From Diabrotica undecimpunctata (Eukaryota; Arthropoda; Insecta; Coleoptera; Chrysomelidae), in contig NC_092808.1 in assembly GCF_040954645.1 (NCBI RefSeq), positions 14,251,883-14,315,882 of the forward strand: 64,000 nt of DNA, written 5' to 3'. Each line of letters opens with the position of its first letter. Within the stretch, counting starts at the first letter, position 1. Below are positions 21,946 through 33,979 of this stretch, in pieces. A model generated the notes under the pieces. It did no database searches. It was not told where the DNA came from and was given only the letters and a program-made list of their open reading frames with translations. Position numbers and translations under genes: made by a program.

Positions 21946-24094
21946 TTATATATTTACATTTCTGTAGAACTTTCGAGTTTCGTTTTGATTTTTCAGTCAT
22001 TCTTCTTCTTCTTCAAGTGACCTGTCCGTTGCGAACGTTGGCTATTAACATGGCAATTCTGATCTTATTTGCGGCGCTTCTGAATAGTTCGACCGATGTG
22101 ACGAACCACTTCCTCAGATTTTGGAGCCACGAGTGTCTTCTCCTGCCTGGCCCTCGCTTACTGTCTATTTTTCCCTGGACAATCAATTGCAGTAGACGGT
22201 ACTTATCGTGTCTCAATATGTGGCCTAGATATTCAAGCTTTCCACACCATACAGTAAGATCGGAAAAATGTAGCATTTAACTAGACGTAGTTTTAGGGGA
22301 AAAGACAAATCCCTGCTTATGAGGAGCTTTTTCATATTGCTAAATGCTGCTCTAGCTCGTTCTATTCTCGCCTTAATTTCTGTGGCCTGTTCCCATTTTG
22401 CATTTACGTTGGTGCCAAGGTACATATAAGATTCTACATGGTCAATTAGTATGTTACTTATCCGTAACTCTCGAGCAGGCTGTTGCATCCTGCTTATCAG
22501 CATCCACTTTGTCTTCTTGAAGTTGAGGCTCAGGCCGTATTCCTCACTAACTGAATAAACTCTTTCCATTACCTGCTGTAATTCGTCTATGGTACTGGCA
22601 AGGATCACCGTGTCGTCGGCATATCTTATATTGTTCGTTAACTCGCCGTTTATTTTTATGCCCTCATTTGCATTTTCCATACATTTATTAAATATTTCTT
22701 CGGAATAAATATTGAATAGGAGTGGGGATAATATACACCCCTGACGGACACCTCTTTTGATCTGCACACTTTTAGTGAGTTCTTTGCCAATTTTTGCTCT
22801 TGCTGTTTGACCCCAGTATAGGTTTGCCACAATTCGAATGTCCTTGTCGTCAATACCTGTCTTTCGCAGAATATCTATCAATTGTTCATGATTGACATTG
22901 TCAAATGCTTTTCTAAAATCCACAAAGCACAAATACACGTCCTTATCAACGTCTCTACACCGCTGTATAAGCACCTGGAGAGCGAAAATTGCTTCTCTAG
23001 TTCCAAGTGCTTTCCGAAAGCCAAACTGCGATCTATCAATATTTGAGTCACATTTATCATATATTCTTCTATGAATAGTTCTCAGTCATTCTATGTTTTT
23101 TAAATGCTTTTCTTCAAATTGAATTTTTTTCTTCTATGTAATCTTTTTTCTTCCCTTCTTAGGATCCGGTATTCCTCCTTTGCTCTTCTTGTACATCTAG
23201 CATGATTTATCTTTAGGTGTGCTCTATTTTTGTTATCTGTTGGTTCTTGGCACTCCTCGACAAACCATTCGTTTTGTCTAACTGGTTTGGTTTTCCTTAA
23301 TATGTCCGATGCTTTCTCAGTTATTGTTTTCTGTTAAATGTTTCTACATTTTGTCCTCAATTCCTTTACATTTTCCCCCGCTTCCAGACTCTGTTTCCTC
23401 ATCCATTTGTCTCCCGTATTCTCCCGCAATGGTTTCAATGAGCAGATTATCAACATCAATTCCGTCTTGTTTCATATGTTTATCTTTCTTTAGGTTTGAT
23501 ATTCTTCCTTTGATTTTTGCCATTACAAGAAAGTGGTCACTATCTATGTTTGGACCTCGGTAGCTTCTGACATCCATGAGGTCGGAAGAAAGTCTTGCAT
23601 CTATTAGGATGTGATCTATCTGGTTAACGGTTTCGTTGTCAGGTGGTTTTCATGTTCCTTTGTGTATTATTTTATGGGGAAACCTTGTTCCTCCTACTAC
23701 CATGTTTTTGGTGCTTGCAAAGTTTATTAGTTTCAACCCGTTATCAGTTAACTCTTCATGCAAGTTCTCACATCCTATAGTTGGCTGGAAAAATTTTGAC
23801 TCTTTGCCAATTTTTGCATTAAGGTCCCCAGCAATTATTTTCACGTCATGACGTGGACATCGATCCATATTCTTTACCTGAGGTGTCGTAGAATTCATCT
23901 TTTTCGTCTATTCCTTTTCTTCCGTGGGTGCGTGTACACTGAGTAAGCTATAGTTAAAGAATTTTCCTTTAAGACGTAGATAACATATTGTGTTGTTTAT
24001 GAGTTTAAAGTTAATGACTAATTGCTTTGCTTTTTTACTGACAAGAAAACCACTGCGGGTGCTACGTCCGCTATAGTATATATTGTAGTCTTTT

Positions 24095-25653
24095 TATTGT
24101 TCTGAAGCTATTTTCTTGTGGCATTTTAAATTAATTACTATTTAAATGGGAATAAGCCACAATTAAAGGTTAAAATACGTTTATTGACGTTTCAATTTCC
24201 ACTTCGGAAATCGTTCTCAAAATACAAACATTATAAATTCATATAATATAATACATCATAGTAAATTAAACAAATTTTATTTTTTGTTACTTAGTGAAAA
24301 ATTCTTCTAATAATTTAATTTTATCTGACTCATCTATATTGACAATTCAGACATACCTTATTCATTTTAAAGTAGACGACTTTAAAATGATATTGCCAAT
24401 ATTGTTGAGTTGCGTTCCTGGGACGACTTTACTTATAAGATAGTTCATTCGATTACATGAAATCAACTTTAACTTGAGAATATCCGTCAGAAAAGATCAT
24501 AAAATGTAATTCGTCTTTAAAAAGACAAATACATGCCATGATGACAGTAAAATTCTCCCGTTAGTGATTCCATAGTAAATTATGAGGGAAAAACCAGGAA
24601 AAAACCTCATAATACTATACCGACATGGTAAGTATTTGATCGTGCATTTAGTTTACCTTCAATAAACACCAAATTCCGATTTTATATGTTTGTTATTTAA
24701 AAAACATAAATGATGTATTCTCTAGATGTTACTGACTTACCAATACTGGTATTTTCCTTTTAATAACTTCCTCTTTCAATATGGGTAACCAGATCCTACT
24801 ACATTCTGCCGAGGAATTCGCGACACAATTCGTCTCATTTAGCATAATTAGAGCCGCTTATTTGATTTTTCTCTTTTTACCATCCGTTTCTTTTAGGACT
24901 ATATTTGAATCATTCCATTGAACCCCATGTTCATTATCCCATGCGTGTTTACAGATTTGAGATCTATCAAATTCTCTATTTTTAATATAGGATTGATGTT
25001 CACCTATTCTAACATTTAATGGTCTTGATGTTTCACCTAAATAAAACTGATCGCATTCACAAGGTATTTTATAAATGCAATTCTTTGTCCTTTCTTGTTC
25101 ATTGTTAGGTTTGGTTTTGGACAAAATAGATCTCAACGTGTTTGTTGTTTTGAATGTTGTTGAAATGTTGAATTTATTTCCTATCCTTTTAAGCTTTTAA
25201 GCTTAATCCTTTTATGTATGGTATTGTTATTTTCCTCGTATTATTCCTTGCATATGCTGTAGGATCTCGTTCTAAGTTGTTTTGTTCTATTCGATCGATT
25301 GTTGAAAATTCCTTATTTATAAACGATAAAGGATAATCATTTTTTATTAAAACAGATGTTAACAAATGTTTTTCCTCCAAGAACGAATTTTCGTCAGAAC
25401 AAGTAATTTTGGCTCTATCGTATAAGGATTTAATAATTCCCTTTTTAATATTAATATTGTGATTTGATTTGAAATTTAAATATCTGTTGGTGTGTGTTGG
25501 TTTTCTATACACCTGAGTTTCGTATCCAGTATCGTTCTTAGAGATTAAAACATCCAGAAAAAGTAATGTGTTATTATATTCCTTTTCCATGAAACGTCAA
25601 TAAACGTATTTTAATCTTTAATTCTGGCTTATTCCCATTTAAATAGTAATTAA
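24095..25653 (-). mobile_element. Penelope-like element with GIY-YIG endonuclease, 12 bp target duplication
   Basis: TTGTAGTCTTTT flanks the unit (24083-24094, 25654-25665), and removing it restores the LINE reading frame region. On the minus strand 25590-25189 encodes the RT thumb region: LLFLDVLISKNDTGYETQV, YRKPTHTNRYLNFKSNHN and KGIIKSLYDRA. Then 25136-24858 gives the GIY-YIG nuclease: CIYKIPCECDQFYLGETSR, LNVRIGEHQS and KHAWDNEHG. The RT fingers/palm are missing (5' truncation). The two ends, 24131-24193 and 25591-25653, are inverted copies, a habit of Penelope elements. A hammerhead-like motif lies at 24182-24224. Confidence 0.9.
24182..24224 (-). ncRNA. Hammerhead-like ribozyme motif in Penelope terminal repeat
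   Basis: On the minus strand, TATT (24221-24224) pairs with AATA (24182-24185) as stem I. The core is TTGAGAA (24214-24220), again U3/A8. One extra C is followed by a 7 bp stem II (GATTTCC with GGAAATT, one G-U) and GAAACGTC. The copy at 10895-10929 shares the core. Confidence 0.55.
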
Positions 25654-25870
25654 TTGTAGTCTTTTCTCTCGATAATTCCTGAACCAGTCCATCTCATCTC
25701 TTGAATCGCTATTACTTCGACTTTCATTTTATCCAGTTCTTGTGTTCGCAATTTAAGAGCGCCTGGGGTATAAAGGGTTCGTGCATTCCATGTGCAGATC
25801 AGTAAGTCGTTATTTCTTTGTCGCTTGCTAGGTCGTCCGGCTTTTCTTTGTGCTTTCATAACAATAAGTT

Positions 25871-27080
25871 TTTTTTAAAGAAGAGGTCATTAACCTTTTG
25901 CTCAAATCCCTAATCTTCGAAGGACCGTTTCTCCCGCTCTCGTTTGTCCTGACTCTGCTTCCTACCGGGGTTGGTTATCACAATCTTCCACCGAGTTGCT
26001 CAGGTTACCGAGGTTCGCTAACTCTGGGCGACCTCTTGAACTTTATTTTGGGGTATCTCATGAAAGTGATCATGCAAAAAAATCTTATGCGGATATTTTT
26101 CCGAACTAACCAGAGCTTTTCGCCTTGTCTACTCAGAATTATTTATGTAGGATATGTAATAAAAAAGTCCGATATAAACAAACTTTAGAATGATAAATAA
26201 TTATCATTAAAATCCTTGCAATTAAAGTGCTTTAATAACTTTTTGAATAGTTTGTTGGACAAACAATTGATAACTAGTTTCACTTTTATTAAAACAGCAT
26301 AGAATGGAGTAATTATTAGTTACTTCTAAGGAAACCTTCAAAAATAATCAGTACCTTTAGTTTAAAAAGCAGCAGGTTATTATAAATCGTAAATCATTGT
26401 TGGTTTTTTTGCGTCATTTGTCAACTTTGGACAAATAGCTCGTAGTAAATAAGCAATTTCTCGAAAGGTTTAGTATTATGTAATATGTAATTAAAAGGAA
26501 ATAATGGGAAACATGAAACACTACTCTAGTATATACATAAAATAGCTGTATTTCGAGACATTATTTTGTAATACTTAAAATAAAGTAAAACTGACTATAT
26601 AATTTTTATAGCTGTTACACTGATATCACTTGCATTCTATGCTGGTTACAGGATACTTCATTTTGTATTGGCTCGTCGTCATTTTGTATCTTTCAATTTT
26701 ATTTAATCTTAACTGTTTGTAATCTGGTGATACGTTTTTTTACGCGTTATTGCAAATTACACTGCTCTACAAAAATTTTTTCTCAAATGTTTCTTTTATT
26801 TCCTCTACCAAATCTTACTAATTGGGTTGAGAATAACTAATATAAGTAACCTAAGCAAATATGCAAAAAAGTGAAAAATATGTGCATAAATATGCACAAT
26901 TTACCCAAAAATATGCATCATATATGCATTTCTTTGAGAAAATATGCATTTTTTTTTATAAACTATGCATACTGTTAATGAAAGCATATATTTAATAATG
27001 GTATATTAATTAATGTTTATTTTAATAATTAGAAAACAATATAAATAAATTTAAAAATTAAGTAGGTAATTGTAATGTAC
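25871..27080. other. LINE 5' flank then no gene seen
   Basis: 25880-26050 is GC-richer than its surroundings and may be the 5' UTR of the LINE that starts at 25859. The rest is AT-rich; 26860-26960 repeats the word ATATGCA several times without a clear unit. Confidence 0.4.
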
Positions 27081-27749
27081 TAATTAATTGTAATAAAAGT
27101 AGTAAACAGTAAAATACTATTTCTTAGAAATATGAAAACATTAAATGACCAAACGTTTTTCAAAATTTTCCAATAAACACTTATGGCTTCTATCTGTGTA
27201 GATATATTTGTAAATTGAGAAACTTCTTTTCTTTCCACATCAACGGATGTAATGGGAGCATATTTTAAATTCACAAAAATATTTGGTTCTAAATCTATTT
27301 CTTCGCAAAAATTACGAACAAGAACGTCAGCTACCTCGGTAAGTTTCTAAAAACCATTGTTTTAAATTTTAAAAAAATATCTTTTTCAGCGTCACCTTTA
27401 ACATTTTGACAAGCTGACCTAATTTCTTTTATTAAGGTTATGCTTTCTACCAAGGCAAACTTTGATGATTCTAATTGAGTAATAGTTTTTTGAAGCAAAC
27501 TAAAATTTGATTTAATGAATGGAAGTTGCTGCTGAAACACGTTGAAGAAATTTGTTTAGTATCTACGATACACAAATACCGGTATACTACTCAAGAAATA
27601 GAAATGTGTACTCGTGTACTCCGACGCTCATGACGTCACCTGCGAAGCAATAGTAGAGGGTACTACGGTGTTCGAGATGTAGGATTTCTCGTCCCGGTAG
27701 ATGTATTTGTGCATCTTGCGGTAGATGAATTGTTTTTACAAATTAATCA

Positions 27750-29060
27750 CTCCTGTGATAAGTATTTAAATATTTTTGTTTTTGCAGATCCTTCACATTT
27801 GATTAAACTAGCCCGAAACCATATAATTGATCATGGTTTTATTATTGACATAATAATATAATAAAATAATCAACAAGGATTACTTTGAAGCGCTACTAAA
27901 TATATAACTTCAGAATTGACAATTGCGCATAAATTGACACTACATCACCTGCAGTTCAATTATTGTCAAATTATGTGCCAAAAGCTATTAGTTATGCTGA
28001 AGAAAATGGACTTATGTCAAGAGATAGTTACTGGAAATAAGCTGCTGTAATTGTTCAGCTATTTAATGATTGGCTTGATCTATTAAATTCTCTATGTAAG
28101 TTCATTGCCAATTCTCCAATACGAAATGCATGTGGTACAGATTTAGATAAGCAGTCACGTCTACTGGATGAAATGTCAGAAATGGTCAATTCAATACGGG
28201 TTGGTAAACATAAAGGACTTATTCCATTTCAAAAAGGGATATTGCTTACTAATAGATCTCTGAAAGAGTTACTTTCTTACCTGCAAAATACAACGTTGAC
28301 TATATTTTAACTTCGAGCTTCGAGGTTGAATCAAGACGTGCTAGAGAACTTTTTTTCTTATATTCTTATAATGATCATCCTTCGACAATAGATTTTAAAT
28401 ATAGATTAAGATGGTATATTTAAGAAAAACATTCGGCGGCGATCTTTACAGAATGTCGCAATACTAGTGAAACTAGCGAATCCTGCGTAAATAACAGCTC
28501 AATAGAAAGTTCTCAATTACCAAGCGATATTTCGGCGTCAGAAAATATTTGCTTGACACAAAAAATGCTGTCTAATTTGCTAGAAAAAACTGAAGATTCG
28601 AAAAAATTTCAGTCTGAAGAGAACAAAATACTTCAAAATACATTTATAGAAGCTCACTACTTGGAGGAGGATCATATAAATGACGATGACGTTTTGAAAG
28701 TCGCAGACAATTACGAGGTGAAAGAAAAAATTCATCTTGACTGTTTGAAGTATGTCGCTGGTTTTGTTGCATACAAATTCAAACATGAAACCCTACAAAA
28801 ACTTATAAGACATATATGGAACCAGATACAGACAGTCTCTAGAGGTTATCATTTGTACCCAAATGAAGAATTTGGGTACAAATGAACCCAAAAAAACCTA
28901 AAATCTTTCAACAGCTGGCACAGAAAACTTTAGCTCAGCTTGAGAATACCACGATACCATTTGAGGTACTCATATATCTCAGTAGGACACGCACATATAA
29001 AAGATTAAGAGAAATGATCAGACAGATTAGTTTCAATAACTATTAAAGAAAACTCAACAA
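27750..29060 (+). pseudogene. P-element (THAP9-like) transposase remnant
   Basis: ADPSHLIKLARNHIIDHGF starts the recognisable part (about 27785). Next come HLQVQLLSNYVPKAISYAEE, QLFNDWLDLLNSL, GILLTNRSLKELLSYLQ, the hallmark SRLNQDVLENFFSYIR with DHPSTIDFKYRLRWYI, and the C-terminal LDCLKYVAGFVAYKFK (28720-28790). RTRTYKRLREM marks the end. Stops and frameshifts throughout. The N-terminal THAP domain is missing. Terminal inverted repeats were not identified. It sits inside the hAT relic. Confidence 0.85.
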
Positions 29061-29404
29061 AAATATGTCAAACTTTAAGAAATAAATTTTAATATGTAGT
29101 ATAAAATATTCAATAAATCTTTACTATGAATTTTCGGCCGGGTTTATTACTGAAACATTGTAAATTAAGCTAATGTTGGAAAATGCAAGTCAAAGTTCGA
29201 AGATATTTTGTAACACATTAATTTAATACAATTTTCTCTAATTTTAAATGTTAATTAAGTGATTCAGAAAGTGTTTTTAATATTTAACCATTCTACATAC
29301 TTTGTTCAAAATACACGATTTTGGAAATATTCCAGTAATAAATCCGACCATCGAAATATGTATAAAATAGAATTAATTTTTATGCTTGTTAATTGAAAAT
29401 TAAT

Positions 29405-29600
29405 TACGCTTATCGTGGAAGGCAAGATTGAAGGTAGAAGAAGTTTGGTCAGAAAGAAGAAATCCTGGTTGAAAAACTTAAGAGAATGGTTTCAAATATC
29501 AGAAGCTGCGAACATAATACATGCGGCACAAAACAGAGAAACCTATCGTTTGATGGTCGCCAACCTTCGGTAGAAGAAGGCACATAAAGAAGATTAATTG
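29405..29600 (+). pseudogene. LINE 3' tail
   Basis: LIVEGKIEGRRSL, KSWLKNLREWFQ and LMVANLR are the terminal segment of an RTE-like LINE, followed by AAGAAGG. Severely 5' truncated. Confidence 0.8.
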
Positions 29601-29724
29601 AAAAGACGTTATTATATTCACACATTAATATGAATATACACACATGTAGGGAAATGTCGAAAAAAGTTTTTTTATTTTTCAATATTCAGAAAACCTATAT
29701 CCAAGAAAAAATAAAAAAACATTG

Positions 29725-29917
29725 TAAATGCAAGGAGGAATACAGGGTAGAAGGAGTCGCGGAAGAAGACGCATCTCCTGGTTAAACAATTTGAGAGCTT
29801 GGTTTAACAGCACTTCTGCTGACCTCTTTAGAGCAGCGTTATCGAAAGTGCGAATTGCCATGATGGTTGCCAACCTTCTTAGAGGAGATGGCACATGAAG
29901 AAGAAGAAGTGATTGGG
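29725..29917 (+). pseudogene. LINE 3' tail, second copy
   Basis: MQGGIQGRRSRGRRRISWL, NLRAWFNSTSADLFRAALSK and MMVANLLRGDGT, ending GAAGAAGAAG. Only about 190 bp were inserted. It lies between the two hAT parts. Confidence 0.85.
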
Positions 29918-30361
29918 AACTTTCATCCGTTAAAGCGTCAATTATATTTTTTAAATCTATAAAATAGAATAGAAAAAAGCGGCTTCCAACCATGTGTCCC
30001 ATCGTGATCGAACGGGTTCTGGTGGAAGTGGAATATTTGGAAGTATTTCTTTATAAAGTTGAATTCTTATAGGAGATTTGAGGAATACTTTTTTATGCTT
30101 GATATCAGGGAATTCACAAAAGGAAACATTTTTCTAATTTCTTCCGCAACTCTGTTCATTCCATGTGCTAAACAAGTAACGTGTATTAAGTTGGTATAAA
30201 ATATTTGTAAATGTTGGCCTGCCTTGACCATATATGGTGCAGTATCGGATAAAAAAGCAATAATTTATGGCTATATACTATTAGTTATTATTATTTAAAA
30301 AAATTTGATATTTCTTCTTGTACAAAACGTGATATTGTTGCACAATTGGTTTTTTCTAATT

Positions 30362-30678
30362 CTTCTTCTTCTACGGCACTACACCCCAAATTGAGCCCTG
30401 ACCTCCTTCATTTTTTGCCTCCACCCTTGTTTGTCTGTGGCTGATCTTCTCCATACACGGACTCCTAAAAGAGCTTGTGCGTGGCAGTTTACTGTGTCTT
30501 CCCAGCGCTTTCTTGGCTTTCCAACCGGTCTCTTTCCCTGCACTCTAGCATTCAGTGCTCGTTTTGGTAGCCTATCCTCTCCCATTGTCCGGCCCATTGC
30601 AATCTTTGTATTCTAATGAAGTCTGACAGTGGTGCTTCCTTATAAAGTTGATAAAGCTCGTTGTTGTAAAACTTCTGA
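30362..30678 (-). mobile_element. 5'-truncated LINE in hAT, 15 bp target duplication
   Basis: TGGTTTTTTCTAATT occurs at 30347-30361 and 30679-30693. The insert reads NNELYQLYKEAPLSDFIRI, then MGEDRLPKRALNARVQGKR, VGKPRKRWEDTV and RRSATDKQGWRQKMKEVRA, the C-terminus of an RTE-like LINE close to the one at 13476-14605. The 3' end is TTCTTCTTCT on the plus strand. Confidence 0.9.
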
Positions 30679-30873
30679 TGGTTTTTTCTAATTGTTTGCA
30701 TGAAATTAAATAGGATTTTGGTAAGATCTGATCACTTAGAACACCAATCATTAGATGAGGGATATATCTTCTTGACGAATCAGTGGTTTCGTCAACACAC
30801 AATAGAAGTAATTGTCACCAATATTAGTTTTTATATTATCTATTACTGACGAGTACAAGGAGTTGACATGGTT

Positions 30874-31250
30874 TATCACGGATGTTCTCAAGTTAAAGCT
30901 GATTTCATGTAATCGAATGAACTATCTTACAAGTAAAGTCGTCCCATGAACGCAACTCAACAATATTGGCAATATAATTTTAAAGTCGTCTACTTTAAAA
31001 TATATAATGTATGTCTGAATTGTCAATATAAAGGAGTCAGATAAAATTAAATTATTAGAAGAATTTTTCACCAAGCAACAAAAACACAAAATTTGTTTAA
31101 TTTATTAATGTTTGTATTTTGATATCGATTTTGCGAAGTGGAAATTGAAACGTCAATAAACTTATTTTAAACTTTAATTGTGGCTTATTCCCATTAAAAT
31201 AGTAATTACTTTTGGATGCCACAAGAAAATAGCTTCAGAACAATACAAAC
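30874..31250 (+). mobile_element. Penelope-like 3' end
   Basis: Matches the non-coding 3' part of the 24095-25653 element in the opposite orientation: GATTTCATGTAATCGAATGA, GAATTGTCAATATA, TTATTAGAAGAATTTTTCAC, GTGGAAATTGAAACGTCAA and GCCACAAGAAAATAGCTTC. The hammerhead core is degenerate here (TTGATAT). Confidence 0.8.
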
Positions 31251-31774
31251 CTTTAAGTACGTGAGCAACAATCCTTTGAATGCCAACAAATGATAATTTA
31301 ATGACTAGTAAAAAATAATTGTTCTTATAAGTATTGATTAAAATGATTGACATCCTTTATTGTATGTACATGCTACTTTAATTAGTCTGATTTGGATATC
31401 ATAAACATATAGTTTGGGTAACCTTGAAATATTACACTTCTTGATTATATTCATTATAATATACAGTAGACAAAAACAATTTTATTTCGATTTAAACAAC
31501 TGTACCTTCTGCTTAAACAAAATTTCAAAGTTCAATAAACCGGTATCAATTCGATAACCTGCATGAAGAATATTGGCCGTGATGTAATTGAAATGTATAT
31601 AGTTTTAGGACACAAATTAAAACAAAATTACAACTGTTTTATTTATGCAAAAAAAGTTAATTCCTGAATGTAGACAAAAAGAACCGAATTCGATATTCTT
31701 TTTGTTCAGAAATGAGTGAGAATTGTTTTACTGTTTTACACCTAATAGAACAAGGAAATAATAAAATCAACAGA
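31251..31774. other. No gene seen
   Basis: AT-rich without recognised homology. Confidence 0.5.
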
Positions 31775-32465
31775 TTGGGAAAACAGAGGAATATGTATTA
31801 ACGGAAAGTACCTAAATCACCTTAGATATGCGGATGATATACTCCTGATCTCCTCGGAACGACAAGAACTAGAATTAATGCTGAATGAACTTCATGAAAA
31901 ATCACTGCAAAAAGGCCTAAAAATTAACTTCAACAAAACAAAAGTAATGACAAACACGGAAGACCAAGAGGCAATAAAAATACAAACAGAAAAAATAGAA
32001 CAGGTAAATGAGTATATCTATCTAGGACAAGCAATCAAAGCTAACAGAGAAAATCAAACAGCCGAAATATCAATGACATGGACATTTACACAGGCCAATT
32101 TGGATAGGATAAGGAAGGCACAAAGAGCGATGGAGAGACAAATGTTGGGTATATCACTTAGGATAGAAAACGTAACCAGTGGATCAGAACCAGAACAAAG
32201 ACAGTAGACGCGATAGAACAAGCAGCAAAACTGAAATGGAAATGGGCTGGACACAATGAACGTCTCCAAGACGGACAATGGAACAATGCCATCGGAAAGT
32301 GGCGTCCATACAATGCAAAGAGATCAAGAGGCAGACCACAGATGAGGTGGAAAGATGACATCAGGAAACAAGGAGGTCCCACATGACAGAGAACAGCTCA
32401 AGATAGGGAAAGATGGAGGGAACTGGGGGAGACCTACATCCAACAATGGAAGGATAGAGAATAGG
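31775..32465 (+). pseudogene. LINE reverse transcriptase (YADD) and tail fragment
   Basis: HLRYADDILLISSERQELE holds an intact YADD. It is followed by FNKTKVMTN, NEYIYLGQAI, then a deletion join into FTQANLDRIRKAQRAMERQ and, after a frame change, LKWKWAGHNERLQDG, RGRPQMRWKDDIR and TYIQQWKD (stop at 32463). Same family as 15358-15830 on the opposite strand. Confidence 0.85.
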
Positions 32466-32759
32466 TTCAAAAAAAAGAACAAGGAATAGGCTAGTAAATA
32501 AAAAAAATGTCTTATACAGAAAAAAATAATATACAGGTTTTTGAAGGATCTAAAAGGTCTATGAATGGATCAGGGCGGATCTGTGACAAAACGACTAAAT
32601 TTTGATGTGAAAGGTGGATTTAATAGATTTCGCATAATATTACAATTTTTTTTTTTTTAAATTCAATTTGTTTAAAATATTTCACAACAATAACTAGACC
32701 ATATAGAAGTGCACCAATTGTTTTATATATAAAAATGCGCTTAACCTAACCTCAAAACC
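32466..32759. other. No gene seen
   Basis: Includes a T-rich run near 32645-32662. No coding signal. Confidence 0.5.
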
Positions 32760-33015
32760 TCAGAAGGTCCCCCGTGGTCTAGAAGGATAGCTGATAATTT
32801 TGCTGTAATAATCATAAACAGTGGTGGATTCGACGATTACCTGATGGAAATTTTTTTTTCTATTTTGTGTCCATTCATTTATAGACTGTACCTTACATTT
32901 TTTTCTAATGTCTTCACTTCTCTTTCGATCTCTCTGCGTATTTCCCGTAATTCTTCTCAGTACTCTTATCTCTGCCGTTTCCAGTAACTTTTGCGTTGTG
33001 GCTGTGTTGAGTCTT
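32760..33015 (-). pseudogene. LINE fragment, minus strand
   Basis: RLNTATTQKLLETAEIRVLR, ITGNTQRDRKRSEDIRKKC and VQSINEWTQNRK correspond to the region after the RT thumb. The ends are truncated. It meets an oppositely oriented LINE at about 33010. Confidence 0.75.
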
Positions 33016-33970
33016 GTCATATGAAAATGCCACCATGCAGATAAAGCTGGACGAAAGCACAAAAACTAATCCCATAAGACTACAACGGGGAGTAAGACAA
33101 GGAGACACCATCTCTCCCAAACTATTTACCCTTGCTCAAGAAGACCTTTTTAAGAAACTAGAATGGAACAACAAGGGTATCAACGTCGACGGATCATAAA
33201 CCACTTGAGATTCGCAGATGACATAGTTTTAATAGCCGATAATATCCAGGAACTAAATGATATGTTTCAACAATTGAATGCAGTTTCAGGAGCGGTAGGC
33301 TTAAAAATGAACTGCAACAAAACAAAAATACTGAGCCGAGACCAGACAACTATAACAATACAAAATCATACCATAGAAAATGTTGAACATTATGTATATC
33401 TAGGTCATGTGATCAAACTGGGAAAACCAAATCAAGATGCTGAAATTAAAAGAACACAACTGGCATGGGACGCTTTCGACAAACTAGCATATATCTTGAA
33501 AAACGTCTCCATTCCTGTAATCTTAAAGAAAAAGGTGTATAACACATGCATACTACCAGTTTGTACCTACGGCTTGGAGAAAGTGTAGCCCTTACCAAAA
33601 AATCTGCTAAAAAATTAAAAACAACGCAAACAGCAATGGAAGGAATCATGCTTGGAATATCACTAAGAGACAAGATTAGAAACACCGAGATAAGACGTAG
33701 AACGAAGATTAGGGATATTGTGGAAGAAATTACAAAAGTGAAATGGCGCTGGGCAGCTCACGTAGCCCGATATAATGACAACAGGTGGACACGGAGAATT
33801 CTAGAATGGAGACCAAGGACGACAACAAGAAGCATGGAAAGACCTCAAAAAAGCTGGGTAGATGACATAAGAGCAGTGGCAGGCAAACAGTGAATTAGAT
33901 TGGCGAAAGATGGAAGCAATTGGGAGAGACCTACATTCAGGAGTGGATGGTTGACAAAGAAAATATAAGG
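33005..33970 (+). pseudogene. LINE reverse transcriptase (FADD) and tail
   Basis: MQIKLDESTKTNPIRLQRGV, RQGDTISPKLF, a frame change at about 33195, then HLRFADDIVLIADNIQELN, MNCNKTKILSRD and HYVYLGHVIK up to TCILPVCTYGLEKV. After a second frame change: TQTAMEGIMLGISLRDK, VKWRWAAHVARYNDNRW and RPQKSWVDDIR. The catalytic DD is intact. 5' truncated. Confidence 0.87.
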
Positions 33971-33979
33971 AACGGCACG

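Larger units (their letters stand above)
22010..25870 (-). pseudogene. RTE-like LINE with endonuclease and YADD reverse transcriptase, split by Penelope
   Basis: Minus strand, 5' to 3'. The endonuclease begins at 25859 (MKAQRKAGRPSKRQR, then LLICTWNARTLYTPGAL and IAIQEMRWTGSG). It is broken at 25654 by a Penelope element and resumes at 24082 with YYSGRSTRSGFLVSKK, KIIAGDLNAKIG, TRFPHKIIHK and RSYRGPNIDSDHFLV. A linker (RQNEWFVEECQEP) leads to the RT: FGFRKALGTREAIF, LCFVDFRKAFDNV, GVRQGCILSPLLFNIYSE, IRYADDTVILAS and YMYLGTNVNA. The tail is YLGHILRHDKYRLL and RGPGRRRHSWLQNLRKWF. Deletions lie near 23085 and 22250; several stops occur in the endonuclease. The RT core at 22225-22974 is open. 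Confidence 0.87.
27082..30873 (-). pseudogene. hAT transposase, broken by a P element and LINE pieces
   Basis: Minus strand order: 30873-30694 reads WICVDETTDSSRRYIPHL (catalytic DE-TD region). 30361-29918 gives TCLAHG-like remnants, then [19 protein letters not shown] and LPPEPVRSRWDTWLEA. 27540-27331 gives IKSNFSLLQKTITQLESSK. 27280-27082 gives LKYAPITSVDVERKEVSQF, the hAT dimerisation tail (normally LKYCPMTSVDVERSFS). The family resembles CGGBP1-like hAT proteins of insects. Insertions: a LINE at 30362-30678, and about 2.4 kb of P element plus LINE tails between 27545 and 29917. Dead. Confidence 0.78.

Noticed and set aside
26860..26960. Repeated ATATGCA words suggested a tandem or CRISPR-like array
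   Set aside because: Spacing is irregular, there is no fixed repeat unit, and the genome is eukaryotic.
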